A stretch of 37,993 bases of DNA. It comes from Verrucomicrobia bacterium UBA1731. Its GTDB lineage: Bacteria; Verrucomicrobiota; Kiritimatiellia; RFP12; UBA1067. Positions 27,201-34,913 of this stretch are shown here, one piece after another. The notes beneath the pieces were generated by a model. The model saw only the letters and a list, made by a program, of their open reading frames with translations, had not been told where the DNA came from and made no database searches. The position numbers and the translations under genes are program-made. Location: positions 21,171 to 59,163 of the forward strand of contig DCIH01000004.1 of NCBI GenBank assembly GCA_002317575.1, written 5' to 3'. How positions within the stretch are numbered: the stretch's first letter is position 1; every line of letters starts with the position of its first letter.

Positions 27201-28704
27201 TTTCCGTCTGCGTCAGCAGTTTGCCGAGGAACCCGGCGAGGCCCTTCATCGTCGATTCGTCGAACACCGTTCCGTCCACGGTTCCGCCTTCGACCGCCTT
27301 TCGGAATCCGTCGAGCGTCTGCTGGATTTCGTTTCCGACCGCTGTGCCGAATTGCCCGGCCTTCGCCGAGAGTTCGTCGATTGCGTTCACGAGGCCCTGC
27401 GTGGTCGCTTCCACGCGCATGATTGCGGGCGGCTTGTTCGCGCGTTCCTTGACGGCGTCCACCGCGTCCTCGGCGTCTTCCGCGTCCGCGTCAACACCGA
27501 GAGTTACTTTGTTGTCGCCCGTTTTTGCAGGCAAGTCGACAGGGCCGATGACGGCGTTCACTTCCACGCCTTCTTCGGCGCGTGCGACGAACGCGTCGAA
27601 TTCCGCCGTGTCGAGCTTCACGCGGCTTTGTACGACGACCTCTTCATTCGGTGCGTCCGTGGCCGTGCGCTCCACCTTTTGCGTGGTCGGGGATGGATCG
27701 GGGAGTTCGTTGGCCGCTCGGCGTTCGACATCTTGCGTGGTCGGCGTGGGCGCGGGTACGTCCGTGGCCGTGCGTTCCACCTCTTGCGTGGTCGTGGCGG
27801 GCGATGGTGCGTCCGTTGCCGTCCGCACCACCTCTTGGGACGCCTTGTCAGGGTCTTCCGGGCCTTCCGCCGTGCGTTCGACCACCTGTTTGGCCTTCGG
27901 CAAGTCCGCCACGTCTCTTTCTTGCGCCCCGTTGTACGTCTTCGGCGCAACGGTTGCGCCACGCCCCTCCACGTTTTGACCGATTTCGGCCTTCACGGGC
28001 GTCACGACGGCCTTTTCGGCCTCCGCCTTGACGGCGTCCACCGCCGCCTCCGCCTTCGACGCGTCCGCTTCCACTTCGATTTTCGCCTTCGCCGGAGCCG
28101 TTGCCTTCGTCGCCTGCGCGCGCGCGTCTGCCGCCTTTGCGATGAACGCTTCGACGGTCGCGGCGAGCGCTTCCGTTTCCGCCTTCACGGACGCGAGGTC
28201 TGTTTCTTCCGTCATGGCGATCTCGGCGTTTAGGTCTGCCCACCCGGTGACGACCTCGTCCAAGTCCAGCCGCGAAGCGTCCGCGAGAGCGCGCGAAATT
28301 CGGCCCACGGACGCGCCCATGCCATCCAGCGCGTCTTTTCCCGTCGCCGCCTTGGAGAGGTTTCTCGCGGCGTCTCGCGCGGCCACGGCGGCGTCCACGA
28401 CGTCCGCCTTCTGCTTTTCTCCGACGATTTCGACGGGCTTGTCGTCACCCGTTCTCTTGACGGCGATCTTGACCTCCTGCGTGTACGACTTCGCCTTGTC
28501 AGCCGCCTCGATCTTTTTCTTGGCGTCCGCGTCGTCGACGACGACCTTCGCCTTCACGGCGACGGCCTTGTCCGCCTCTTTGGCCGCTTCGCCGAGATTC
28601 CTCATGGCCTTTTCGGCTTTCTGCGCGGACTTTGTTGCCGCGTCGACGCCGCTGGTGTCGGCGTCCATCCCGATGTGGAACTTGATTTCGTGTTTTTTGG
28701 CCAT
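24250..28704 (-). CDS. Tape measure protein (1484 aa)
   Basis: The largest gene and the typical helical, Ala/Glu/Lys-rich composition of tape measure proteins. A hydrophobic segment lies near residues 685-720 (MLKATAIGLAIEGFSKIVEF then SKALFFYW), as expected for a protein inserted into the host membrane at DNA entry. Residues about 271-365 are a tandem repeat (separate entry). Long coiled coils fill the C-terminal half. At about 0.15 nm per residue the tail would be near 220 nm. GGGGGTGACGGC precedes ATG 28704. No lysozyme or peptidase motif is evident. Confidence 0.8.
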   Translation of the reverse strand: MAKKHEIKFHIGMDADTSGVDAATKSAQKAEKAMRNLGEAAKEADKAVAVKAKVVVDDADAKKKIEAADKAKSYTQEVKIAVKRTGDDKPVEIVGEKQKADVVDAAVAARDAARNLSKAATGKDALDGMGASVGRISRALADASRLDLDEVVTGWADLNAEIAMTEETDLASVKAETEALAATVEAFIAKAADARAQATKATAPAKAKIEVEADASKAEAAVDAVKAEAEKAVVTPVKAEIGQNVEGRGATVAPKTYNGAQERDVADLPKAKQVVERTAEGPEDPDKASQEVVRTATDAPSPATTTQEVERTATDVPAPTPTTQDVERRAANELPDPSPTTQKVERTATDAPNEEVVVQSRVKLDTAEFDAFVARAEEGVEVNAVIGPVDLPAKTGDNKVTLGVDADAEDAEDAVDAVKERANKPPAIMRVEATTQGLVNAIDELSAKAGQFGTAVGNEIQQTLDGFRKAVEGGTVDGTVFDESTMKGLAGFLGKLLTQTENIKPDGLVRINKEIKKVGAAYEEFSDAVQDALKIKLSVEATGIDKMELLNERIEKIKSARGLEEGITRMSAALKNVDPSKAKEANGHLSRMKELLSGELNAQSLAKINEENDKLRKSMQGMSAKEMEKFGPVLQDIDKSVSNLRQNVDSAGESLRRGFDPNEIPTQIVNGDVNGLITSLFRLAAGARITGTALKNMLKATAIGLAIEGFSKIVEFSKALFFYWSGIERKVETELNQIEALGQATESANSILAKRMEIYDRNAEMAKKELEIEKEQADAVRATEKAQRDLMKTRAAMSAVSANERFYAEQNAKEADDQSNYEEQTQALDVEARRNAVETKNAEDKLKAAKEALAKAQELGKQITDAQNQYADFGYFGEAASQWGLNAGEKGLKQLTEKADENNKAIESAAQTIKALEGVIVGGEKLTKGQLDVLAEERKTIEERRRTVDAQKKATDEENRLARVEQARSMRMAKYNRDEQIAREEYDINEQQRQYAREQANEEAGYAMKAEDAKKEVARWQTEENDEDATVKEIRAKYADKIGKAADDEYNRLYWKKQEAEKAMSSGSATEEEKAKLAEEIASITVEMQKVKDTTKTLAELNKKDADITAKFQSGSMGESEQRALLEEQMKVQDRIAEIEAKYYKEMSDVDAQRLSNAINYRNAARSQRFAAQSAQKALERELRRAEEDRLHAVEKERKDYEREAKYNAETDEGRRAMDERMQAEYSRIYNDLDEKIRASNEGRGPKMTRDEQYQAERQRQEAYDYMTGARGRLAQDDLRRRDVKMENEQRTHQYKMADEEFERDQRRKRASYEGRMAIEHEQLARGRREYADSDVLIRAQENGGKLNLTRQQRAEYEARVNANPMDEAAKRIIQVANGAKIGVEELAVLKRTRDESRIRIESARSAIADMKYEGDEKELAYREKLKPQNRLTQMGLGGNVSSWGTKTAENTKSLVGITRQMLSAMTKQNPEGGRRAGTVRWSR
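27650..27888 (-). repeat. Five-copy tandem repeat inside the tape measure gene
   Basis: About five copies of a 17-18-residue unit, Q-x-V-E-R-T-A-T-D-x-P-x-P-x-x-T-T, with the variants EVVRTATDAPSPATTT and DVERRAANELPDPSPTT. The boundaries are approximate. At the DNA level the plus-strand string TTGCGTGGTCG recurs. The repeat is Pro/Thr-rich, unlike the helical rest of the protein. Confidence 0.7.
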
Positions 28705-28708
28705 GCCG

Positions 28709-29263
28709 TCACCCCCTCATGGCGCGCATCCGTTCGATCACGCGCTTCTCGAAATAGTCCATCACGCTCTCGCCGCCGTTCCTTTGTCTCGCGCACGCGA
28801 TGATGGCTCCCGCGCGGCAGAGCGGCGTTTCCAGCGCCTGCTCCAAATCAATCGAATGCTCGGCGGCGATGCACTCGGCGATTTCCAGAGGCCATCCGAA
28901 CCCGCGTTCGATGCCGAGGTTGATTTCGTTTTTTTCCGTCTTTCCGGCGACGAAGGACGCGAACCCCTCTTCCACGAGGGCGTTCACGACCGGGAACGCC
29001 TTGTCTTCCGTCACGGCGTTGTCCTTGAGCCATCGCGCCATCGCGCGCGCCCCGTTTCCGTTGACGGCCTTCGCGCATCCCCTGCCGTCGAGGGACATCA
29101 CCCACGCCGCGAGGAGCGCCTGCTCCCTCGGTATTCGGCGGGACAATTCCACGCCAAGCGCCTCGAGCGCCGCCGCGTGGTAGATGGTCGTCGGCCCGAT
29201 CTCGGTTCTGCCGAGCCGGGCCGACGACGGGAAGACCGCCGATATGGTCTCGATGGGCAACAT
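28709..29263 (-). CDS. Tail assembly chaperone-like protein (184 aa)
   Basis: Encoded between the tail tube and tape measure genes, the standard position of tail assembly chaperones. Residues 1-60 read SSARLGRTEIGPTTIYHAAA, followed by helices (PREQALLAAWVMSLDGRG, AVNGNGARAMARWL) and a C-terminal helical part (GWPLEIAECIAAEHSIDLEQ). I found no slippery site or second overlapping chaperone frame, which many siphoviruses have. GGAAGGCGCGCCG precedes ATG 29263. Confidence 0.5.
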   Translation of the reverse strand: MLPIETISAVFPSSARLGRTEIGPTTIYHAAALEALGVELSRRIPREQALLAAWVMSLDGRGCAKAVNGNGARAMARWLKDNAVTEDKAFPVVNALVEEGFASFVAGKTEKNEINLGIERGFGWPLEIAECIAAEHSIDLEQALETPLCRAGAIIACARQRNGGESVMDYFEKRVIERMRAMRG

Positions 29264-29281
29264 CGGCGCGCCTTCCGATCA

Positions 29282-29731
29282 TCACTCGGACGCCTGGTCG
29301 ATGGCCGGGTATTCGCGCAGGGTCGAGCTCACCTTCGTGATGTCCTCGTTGGAGTACGTCACGTTGATGGACTCGAGACGCCACACGACGTTCGTGGGCA
29401 GGGCTTCGATGCCCGTGAGAGAGCAGGACTGGCCCTTTTCGATGGCGCTGATGTCCACCGTGGTCGCGGACATCGTGGAGCCGGACGGATCCATCGAGGT
29501 CGAGAGGGCGATGAAACCGTCGACGCTGATCTGCCGATATGTGTACGGCGAGGCGAGGGTCACGACCTGTCCGTTCGCGCCCTTGTACTCGTTGAGTTCT
29601 CCCTCTTTGGACATGGAGATGCTCGTTGGGATGATCGTGACGTTCGTGCCGATGGTGATCTGCGCGGTAGCGGTGTCGGCGATGCCGAACGCGGGCTTGA
29701 TACCATAGGCCGTGTTGTGCTTGTATGCCAT
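29282..29731 (-). CDS. Major tail tube protein-like
   Basis: 149 residues beginning MAYKHNTAYGIKPAFGIADT; mostly beta strands with Ser/Thr (NVTIIPTSISMSKEGELNEY, VVTLASPYTYRQISVDGFIA), the composition and size of small tail tube proteins. It stands between the completion protein and the chaperone-like gene. AAAGAAAGGCAATAAA precedes the ATG. No sheath gene accompanies it, so the tail is probably non-contractile. Confidence 0.6.
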   Translation of the reverse strand: MAYKHNTAYGIKPAFGIADTATAQITIGTNVTIIPTSISMSKEGELNEYKGANGQVVTLASPYTYRQISVDGFIALSTSMDPSGSTMSATTVDISAIEKGQSCSLTGIEALPTNVVWRLESINVTYSNEDITKVSSTLREYPAIDQASE

Positions 29732-29758
29732 TTTATTGCCTTTCTTTGTTCTGTTTCG

Positions 29759-30202
29759 TTACCCGCGAAGCGAACACTCGCCCGCGAAATTCATGCGCAT
29801 CACGTTGATGCCGTCCACGTCGTCCCGGTTCATCCCCGAAAAACGGAGAGGCCCGTTGACGGTTTCCCAAAGCGACCAGTGCAGGCACGTCGCCAAATGC
29901 TCGGCTGCGTTCTGCGCCGTCAGCCCTTCGCTCTCGCTTCGGTTGAGCGACGGGTTCTCGAGGATTCGGATTTCGATGGCGACCGTACCCGTCAGCACCG
30001 CGCCGGAATCTCCGCGCCTGTCGAAGCCCGTCACTGCGACGACGATCTGCAGTCCCGACTCGGCGAGGCCGAGTTCGATTTCAGTTCGTATGTCCGCATT
30101 GTCTTCGACGATGACGGCCATTTTCCCCGACTCGCGCAGATACTCGTCTTCGCGTATGCCTTCGGCGATCTCTTCAGCCACGTGTCTCAGCGTCATTCGC
30201 AT
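29759..30202 (-). CDS. Tail completion/terminator-like protein (147 aa)
   Basis: Begins MRMTLRHVAEEIAEGIREDE and has alternating helix and strand elements (GLQIVVAVTGFDRRGDSG, VAIEIRILENPSLNRSE, AAEHLATCLHWSLWETV). This is the layout of tail terminator proteins of the gpU/Gp37 kind, which cap the tube. It follows the glycosyltransferase by 27 bp and precedes the tube gene by 27 bp. GGAAAG lies ten bases before ATG 30202. Assignment is by order and fold pattern. Confidence 0.5.
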   Translation of the reverse strand: MRMTLRHVAEEIAEGIREDEYLRESGKMAVIVEDNADIRTEIELGLAESGLQIVVAVTGFDRRGDSGAVLTGTVAIEIRILENPSLNRSESEGLTAQNAAEHLATCLHWSLWETVNGPLRFSGMNRDDVDGINVMRMNFAGECSLRG

Positions 30203-30229
30203 GGTTTCATTCTTTCCAAGTTCGCCGCG

Positions 30230-31360
30230 TCAGTCATTCCGCGCGGAATTCGCCGATTTCGCCCCCGTCGCCTCTTCCAGCGCGCGTAGGTTCGATTCGA
30301 TTCGCATTCTGTCTTCTACGTTTTCGGCTCGCGCCAACGCCTCGCGCTCCGCTTTGACGGCCTCCCCGGCGACGCCGAGCTTCAGCAGGGCGTTTGCGAG
30401 CGTTTCCCACGGCCACGGGCCGTAATCGCGCGTGTTGGTTTGGTATTCCGTGTTTCGGTTTTCGGTCATGAGGCACAGGCGTCCGGCGAGGACGACGCCC
30501 TGCCAGCGCTCTTGGCTTGTGAGCAAGTCCATCATCTCGCAGGCGGGCGTGCGGTACGTCGGGTCGAGGCAGATCGCGCGCCACAGCCACAGCTCCATGC
30601 CGTCCAAGTCGCCGCGTTCGCCGTGGCAACGTGCGACCATGTACAGGGCGTCCGCCTTCTGCGGCGTCCATCGGCTCTTCGGGTTGTCGACGAAATCCAA
30701 GAGGACGCTCTCTGCTTTGGCGTAATCCTTGCGCGCCCAAAGTTCGCGCCCGTAGATGAATTGGCAATGAGGAGACGTCGGGTGTTCGTCGAGCGCGAGT
30801 TCCATGAGGTCGCCGTAGTATGAGCGCCCCTTTTCGGGATCGGGGTGGTGTTCGAGGACGAGATGGCCGTAGAGGTTGCAGTATCCGTTCTCTGCGATGC
30901 CCTCGAGGTATTCGTGGACGGGGTATTTCCATCGGCCTTTCCCGGCTCGGTGTATTTTGTTGTAGGTGAATCCGATGTCGGCCCCGTCCGCCTTCGTGGC
31001 GATCATCCATTTGTATCGGTAGAGCACGACGTCCGCCTTCGTGTCGGCGACCGCCTTCTCGAGGATTTCGCGCCACCCGTCGTCGGCGAACTTTTCGTCG
31101 AGATCCGTGCAGACGAACCAGTCGGCGTCCGGGTGAATCGCGCGCGCGTAATCGAGCGACGCGTTGCGCGCCACGTCGAAACGCCACGGCTCGATCTTCG
31201 CGCACGAGACGTCGGCTCCGCGCTCGCGGAGTTTTTCTGCGGTTCCGTCCGTAGATCCCGTGTCGAGGACGACGACGGCGTCCGCCTTGCCCATCGAATC
31301 CATCCATGCGTCCACGAACTTCGCCTCGTTTTTGGCGATGGCGTACACCACGATTTTCAC
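30230..31360 (-). CDS. Family 2 glycosyltransferase with TPR-like C-terminal region
   Basis: 376 residues. Residues 1-190 are a GT-A glycosyltransferase: VVYAIAKNEAKFVDAWMDS, the nucleotide-sugar motif DTGSTDGT (33-40), PWRFDVARNASLDYA and the metal-binding Asp86-Leu-Asp88 in FVCTDLDEKF. Residues about 195-376 are repeated helical pairs (FIYGRELWARKDYAKAESVL, DALYMVARCHGERGDLDGME), as in TPR-bearing members. It would transfer a sugar to a protein or glycan. It sits in the neck/tail cluster but starts with GTG after the accessory-gene leader AAAAAAGGAGAACGCAAC, so it looks like a later insertion. It may glycosylate virion proteins or host surface. Confidence 0.85.
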   Translation of the reverse strand: MKIVVYAIAKNEAKFVDAWMDSMGKADAVVVLDTGSTDGTAEKLRERGADVSCAKIEPWRFDVARNASLDYARAIHPDADWFVCTDLDEKFADDGWREILEKAVADTKADVVLYRYKWMIATKADGADIGFTYNKIHRAGKGRWKYPVHEYLEGIAENGYCNLYGHLVLEHHPDPEKGRSYYGDLMELALDEHPTSPHCQFIYGRELWARKDYAKAESVLLDFVDNPKSRWTPQKADALYMVARCHGERGDLDGMELWLWRAICLDPTYRTPACEMMDLLTSQERWQGVVLAGRLCLMTENRNTEYQTNTRDYGPWPWETLANALLKLGVAGEAVKAEREALARAENVEDRMRIESNLRALEEATGAKSANSARND

Positions 31361-31400
31361 GTTGCGTTCTCCTTTTTTAGGTTGTCGGTCTTTGTTTCGG

Positions 31401-32066
31401 TCAAAACTGGAACAGGACGTCGTCGAACGCCTGAGACGCCCACGCGCCGAATCGCTCGCGCGTCGGAAGGAGACCCTCGTCTTTCGGGAGGACGGTCTTC
31501 TTCACGAGAAGGTAGAGCGGGCGGAGCTTTCCTCCGTCGTTTTCCGCGAGGACGCGTCCGGCCCGGAAGATGGAGTGCCCTTCGCGTCGCAGTTCTCCGG
31601 CGCGCCGTGCGTACGAGATTTTGTCGATTGGGATCGTGAGCGCCTTCGCGCGCTTAGGTCGTATGGTCACGGGGCCGAAGGCGCGGACGAGAGACGGCGT
31701 GTTTCCGATAACCACGTCGACGCCGTTCTCGGTTGCGTTGCGCACCTCGGTGAAACCCTCGCCGCCGTCGGGACGCCTTTTCGATCCGGCTCGCATCTGC
31801 CCGCGTCCGGGCGCGAACTCGAGGAACCCGGTGTGCATCGCGCCGAGTCTGTCTGCCGTCTTGTGGCGCGCCGTCGACGCCTCGGCCACGTGGTCGGCGA
31901 GGCGCTCCCGGCAGAACACGCCGACCTTGCGCACCACGGATCGTATGCGGGCGGTCGAGAGCACGCCTTCCAGCTCTTTCTTGAGCTGGACGGCTCCCTG
32001 CGCGCGAATTTCAACGGTGACGGCCATGAAATGGCCGCGCGGGTCAAACGAACGGGATTGCGCCAT
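31401..32066 (-). CDS. gpG-like virion morphogenesis protein
   Basis: 221 residues. Segments such as HKTADRLGAMHTGFLEFAPG, GVDVVIGNTPSLVRAFGPVT and KALTIPIDKISYARRAGELR fit phage virion morphogenesis proteins of the Mu gpG type, which act in tail/neck completion. The first ATG (32066) has GGAG only three bases upstream. ATG 32027, giving 208 residues, has no clear site, so the start is uncertain. The immunity-like gene lies on the opposite strand immediately upstream, and its candidate promoter overlaps this start. Confidence 0.65.
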   Translation of the reverse strand: MAQSRSFDPRGHFMAVTVEIRAQGAVQLKKELEGVLSTARIRSVVRKVGVFCRERLADHVAEASTARHKTADRLGAMHTGFLEFAPGRGQMRAGSKRRPDGGEGFTEVRNATENGVDVVIGNTPSLVRAFGPVTIRPKRAKALTIPIDKISYARRAGELRREGHSIFRAGRVLAENDGGKLRPLYLLVKKTVLPKDEGLLPTRERFGAWASQAFDDVLFQF

Positions 32067-32086
32067 CGTCTCCGGCGTGGTATTTT
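32058..32086 (+). promoter_or_regulatory. Candidate promoter of the only plus-strand gene
   Basis: On the plus strand, -35 TTGCGC (32058-32063) and -10 TATTTT (32081-32086) are spaced by exactly 17 bp. Predicted start about 38 bp before the ATG at 32131, with GGAGG at 32118-32122. Hexamers are partial matches to TTGACA and TATAAT. It would give the small gene expression independent of the late operon. Confidence 0.5.
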
Positions 32087-32130
32087 GTGCGTGGTTTACC
32101 CGCTCGGCACATTGCGTGGAGGTACTGACA

Positions 32131-32412
32131 ATGGAAAACGTTGAACCTGTCGATTATTCGTCCGTCGAAGAACTTGACGCGAAGCTGAACGAGCTTGGCG
32201 CGTGCCGATTCCAGTTGCAGGACGGGACGTCATACGGCGTCGAGCGCCGCGAGGACGGACTCGTTTGGGTCTACGAGGAAATCGAATCCGACGAATGGCG
32301 TGAAGAATCTTTCCCGTCTTTCGGTCAGGCCGTGTCGCTTTTCTTGGTCGGCGGGAAGTCCCTCATGGAGCTTTCGGGCGGCGTCGTGTTGCCGCCGTTC
32401 ACGATCCGCTGA
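32131..32412 (+). CDS. Small acidic protein, probable immunity to the neighbouring toxin domain
   Basis: The only supportable plus-strand gene: 93 residues from ATG 32131 with GGAGG eight bases upstream. It is strongly acidic (19 Asp/Glu against 7 Lys/Arg), without signal peptide or membrane segment, with strand segments CRFQLQDGTSYGVE and GLVWVYEEIE and a helix SFGQAVSLFLVGGKSLMELS. Size, charge and adjacency are those of immunity proteins in polymorphic toxin systems. It converges with the toxin-bearing gene and overlaps its end by 14 bp. No immunity family is recognised. A host-takeover or regulatory role is the alternative. Confidence 0.6.
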   Translation: MENVEPVDYSSVEELDAKLNELGACRFQLQDGTSYGVERREDGLVWVYEEIESDEWREESFPSFGQAVSLFLVGGKSLMELSGGVVLPPFTIR

Positions 32413-34879
32413 CGTCGCTTTCCGTCTCGGTTCCGTCCGACGCCGATTCCGCATCCGGGACTGCCGAGCAGGCGAGTCGTATGCGGTCGCTGAACTCTTG
32501 GTCATCCGTTCGAAGGAACAGGTTGAACACCTGCGCGACGCGTCCTTTCTTCGTCGCCCTGTCCCACGGCTCGTATGGTTCTTTCCCGTCTTGCGGATCG
32601 TAGAACACAGTCTTGCCGTTTTCCTGCCGGGCGCGGAATGCGTGAGCTCCGCCGTCCCGCCACGAGATGCCGATCTCGCAACGCGCGCCGTCGCCCCATT
32701 CGGCCATCTTGTCCACGATGTCCTGTCGGCTCTTCCACGGCATGGCCTTGTCCGGCTCCTTGTAAAGCGGGAACATATAGCGCTTCGTCCCGTACTTGAG
32801 CCCGCGCCATATCACGTCCGCGTTCTTCGCCGTTCCGTTCGGGTTGACCTCACAAGGCAACGCCTCGACCTTCCATCCGCGCGCACGCGCTTCGTCCGCG
32901 CCGACGCACCGCTGGCAGTTGCTGTGGAATCGGGCGCCTTGGTTCGGCTTGGAGTAGTTCGGGTTCGTCTTCTCCATCGGCAGATCCTCTTTCGAGTGCT
33001 TCGCGCCGATGACGGACATGGCCGTCGCCGTTTTCTTCTCGAGGTCTGTGACGGGCTTCCACGCCGACTTTGCGTCCGCCTTCGCGGCGAGCTCCCATTC
33101 CCGGATCGCCCGCGCGGCGGCGGCGGCGCTTTCTGCGACGGCCACGGCCCTGCGCTTCGACGATTCCGCGAGCTTGCGGCAGGCGTCCACGCTCCCGGTG
33201 TCGACGGACGTCTTGAAAATGACGCGGGAGAGCTTCGCGGACTTTTCGGCGGATTCGAGCCGCGCGACCGCCTCTTCGGCTACGGTGTCGTCCGCCGTCG
33301 CGCCTTCCCAGCGCGCTTTCGCCTCGTCGAGCAGTTTTCTCGCCTTCGCCGCCGGATCTGCGAACGCCGCTTTCAGCGCATCGTCCACTTCGTCGGCGAG
33401 ATCTGCGATTTCGTTGTCCGCGAACACTTCGATGGCGAGGCGGGAGTCCTTTTCCGCTTCGCCGAACGCGTCTGCCATCGCCTTGGCGTCTTCAGCTTCC
33501 TTTGCTGCGCGCCGCGCGACGCTTTCCGCCGCCATCACCATCAGCTTCATCTTGCCGTCGAACCGACCCTGCGCGTTTTCGTCTTGCGGGTTCTCGGCCT
33601 TGTCCACGGCCTGCGCGTAGCCGACGAGCCGCTCCGCCTCGCCGCGCACGGTTTTCGCGCCTTCGCGCAACGCCTCGAGCGCACCGCGCATCCGTCCGAG
33701 CGCCGCTTCGACTTCCGCGTCTTCTATCCCCTTCGCCAACGATTCCGCAGTCTTTGCGTCCGCTTCCGCCTTGCGCACCAGACCGTCCGCCGCTTCGGCG
33801 GAGGCGTCCACGGACGCTCTCGCCTCTCCTATCTTGGAGAGGGCTTCCGTCTTCGATGACAAGTCCGGCGCGAACGCGGCGGCTTCCGTCGGGATCGCGG
33901 TCGTTTCCTCCGGGGGCGTTTCAGCAGTTGGAGCTTCAGCCGACGCCCGCCCTTCGCTAGAAACCTCCGGCTCCGGCTGGAGTTTGTACGGCGTTTGCGT
34001 TCCCGGCTCGAAATCGCGGCGGTCGCCGTCGCCGTAGAGGCGCTTTTTGAGTTCGCGCAGTTTCGCCTTTTCCTCTTCCGTGTATTCGTCGCGGAGCATT
34101 TTCTTGCCGGACGCCTTTGCCTTCGCGGCCACCTCGCGCCCGAAATCCTCGAGGCCGTCGGGCTTCCCCTCCTGTTTGCACATGGCCTTCCACTCGCACC
34201 CGTCGACGTTCACCCACGCCATGCCGCTACCGAACGCGAACGGCGGGTACGGAGATCCGAGCGCGTCGTCGTATCCGCCGACGCCGTCGCCGACGGCCTG
34301 CCAAATCGGGGAGTTCTTTAGGGCGACCATGCGCCGCTTGAGAGCGCCAGCCCATCCGACGGATTCGCCCGCCGCCTTCCACCGTGCGGCCCAGTCGCCC
34401 CTCGGTTTTTTGCGAGCCCCGGTGCGCGTGAGCTTCCACGCCGGGAGGGCCATGAGGACGTCGGGGTCTTCCTCGCCAACGGCCATCTGCCCCATCGACC
34501 GCGCCTGCTTGACGTTGGTGTCGATGATGAGCTGGATGCGTCGTGAGGACGAGAGGTCTGTCGTAGATCCGGGCGTCGCGGGAGGAGTACGTCCGTCACC
34601 GAACCCGGTTTGCGGCGTGTATCCGAGCTGGTGGAGGACTCCTTGGAGCTTCGCCTCGGCCACGGACGGGATGACGCGTCGGCTCGCCACGTCAGCGAGC
34701 GTCCGCTTCACCATGTCGAGGTATGCGCGCGAAGTCGTCCGCGCGGAGAAGAGCGCCTGTTGCTTGATTCGCTCGTCCCATTCCGATCCGATGGCACGCG
34801 AGGACAGTTCCGTCGGCCTCGGCTGGAGCCGGACGAGACGCTTTTCGCTCGCGCTTTCGGGCTTTTGTGCCTGCGGCAT
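32399..34879 (-). CDS. Minor head (MuF-like) protein with C-terminal papain-fold toxin-like domain
   Basis: 826 residues. Residues 113-230 (RRIQLIIDTNVKQARSMGQM, then LGSPYPPFAFGSGMAWVNVD) resemble a minor head/head-morphogenesis domain of prophages, and the gene sits between Gp36-like and gpG-like genes as in Mu-type necks. Residues 230-645 are an Ala/Glu/Lys-rich spacer. Residues about 645-805 match the papain-fold toxin pattern: Cys655 in SNCQRCVGADEARARG, His746 in DGGAHAF, and Asp761-Pro-Gln763 in FYDPQDG. In that family Cys-His-Asp/Gln act in proteolysis or deamidation. The toxin part would travel in the virion and be delivered with DNA. Start GGGAGGGGAAAGGGA ATG. Structural role without toxicity is the alternative. 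Confidence 0.7.
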   Translation of the reverse strand: MPQAQKPESASEKRLVRLQPRPTELSSRAIGSEWDERIKQQALFSARTTSRAYLDMVKRTLADVASRRVIPSVAEAKLQGVLHQLGYTPQTGFGDGRTPPATPGSTTDLSSSRRIQLIIDTNVKQARSMGQMAVGEEDPDVLMALPAWKLTRTGARKKPRGDWAARWKAAGESVGWAGALKRRMVALKNSPIWQAVGDGVGGYDDALGSPYPPFAFGSGMAWVNVDGCEWKAMCKQEGKPDGLEDFGREVAAKAKASGKKMLRDEYTEEEKAKLRELKKRLYGDGDRRDFEPGTQTPYKLQPEPEVSSEGRASAEAPTAETPPEETTAIPTEAAAFAPDLSSKTEALSKIGEARASVDASAEAADGLVRKAEADAKTAESLAKGIEDAEVEAALGRMRGALEALREGAKTVRGEAERLVGYAQAVDKAENPQDENAQGRFDGKMKLMVMAAESVARRAAKEAEDAKAMADAFGEAEKDSRLAIEVFADNEIADLADEVDDALKAAFADPAAKARKLLDEAKARWEGATADDTVAEEAVARLESAEKSAKLSRVIFKTSVDTGSVDACRKLAESSKRRAVAVAESAAAAARAIREWELAAKADAKSAWKPVTDLEKKTATAMSVIGAKHSKEDLPMEKTNPNYSKPNQGARFHSNCQRCVGADEARARGWKVEALPCEVNPNGTAKNADVIWRGLKYGTKRYMFPLYKEPDKAMPWKSRQDIVDKMAEWGDGARCEIGISWRDGGAHAFRARQENGKTVFYDPQDGKEPYEPWDRATKKGRVAQVFNLFLRTDDQEFSDRIRLACSAVPDAESASDGTETESDVSGS

Positions 34880-34913
34880 TCCCTTTCCCCTCCCGTTTCG
34901 GTTCAGTGAGCCG

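Noticed and set aside
25129..28233. Plus-strand open frame of 1034 codons opposite the tape measure
   Set aside because: Antisense shadow of the tape measure gene; high Arg/Leu/Val/Phe content and no start site.
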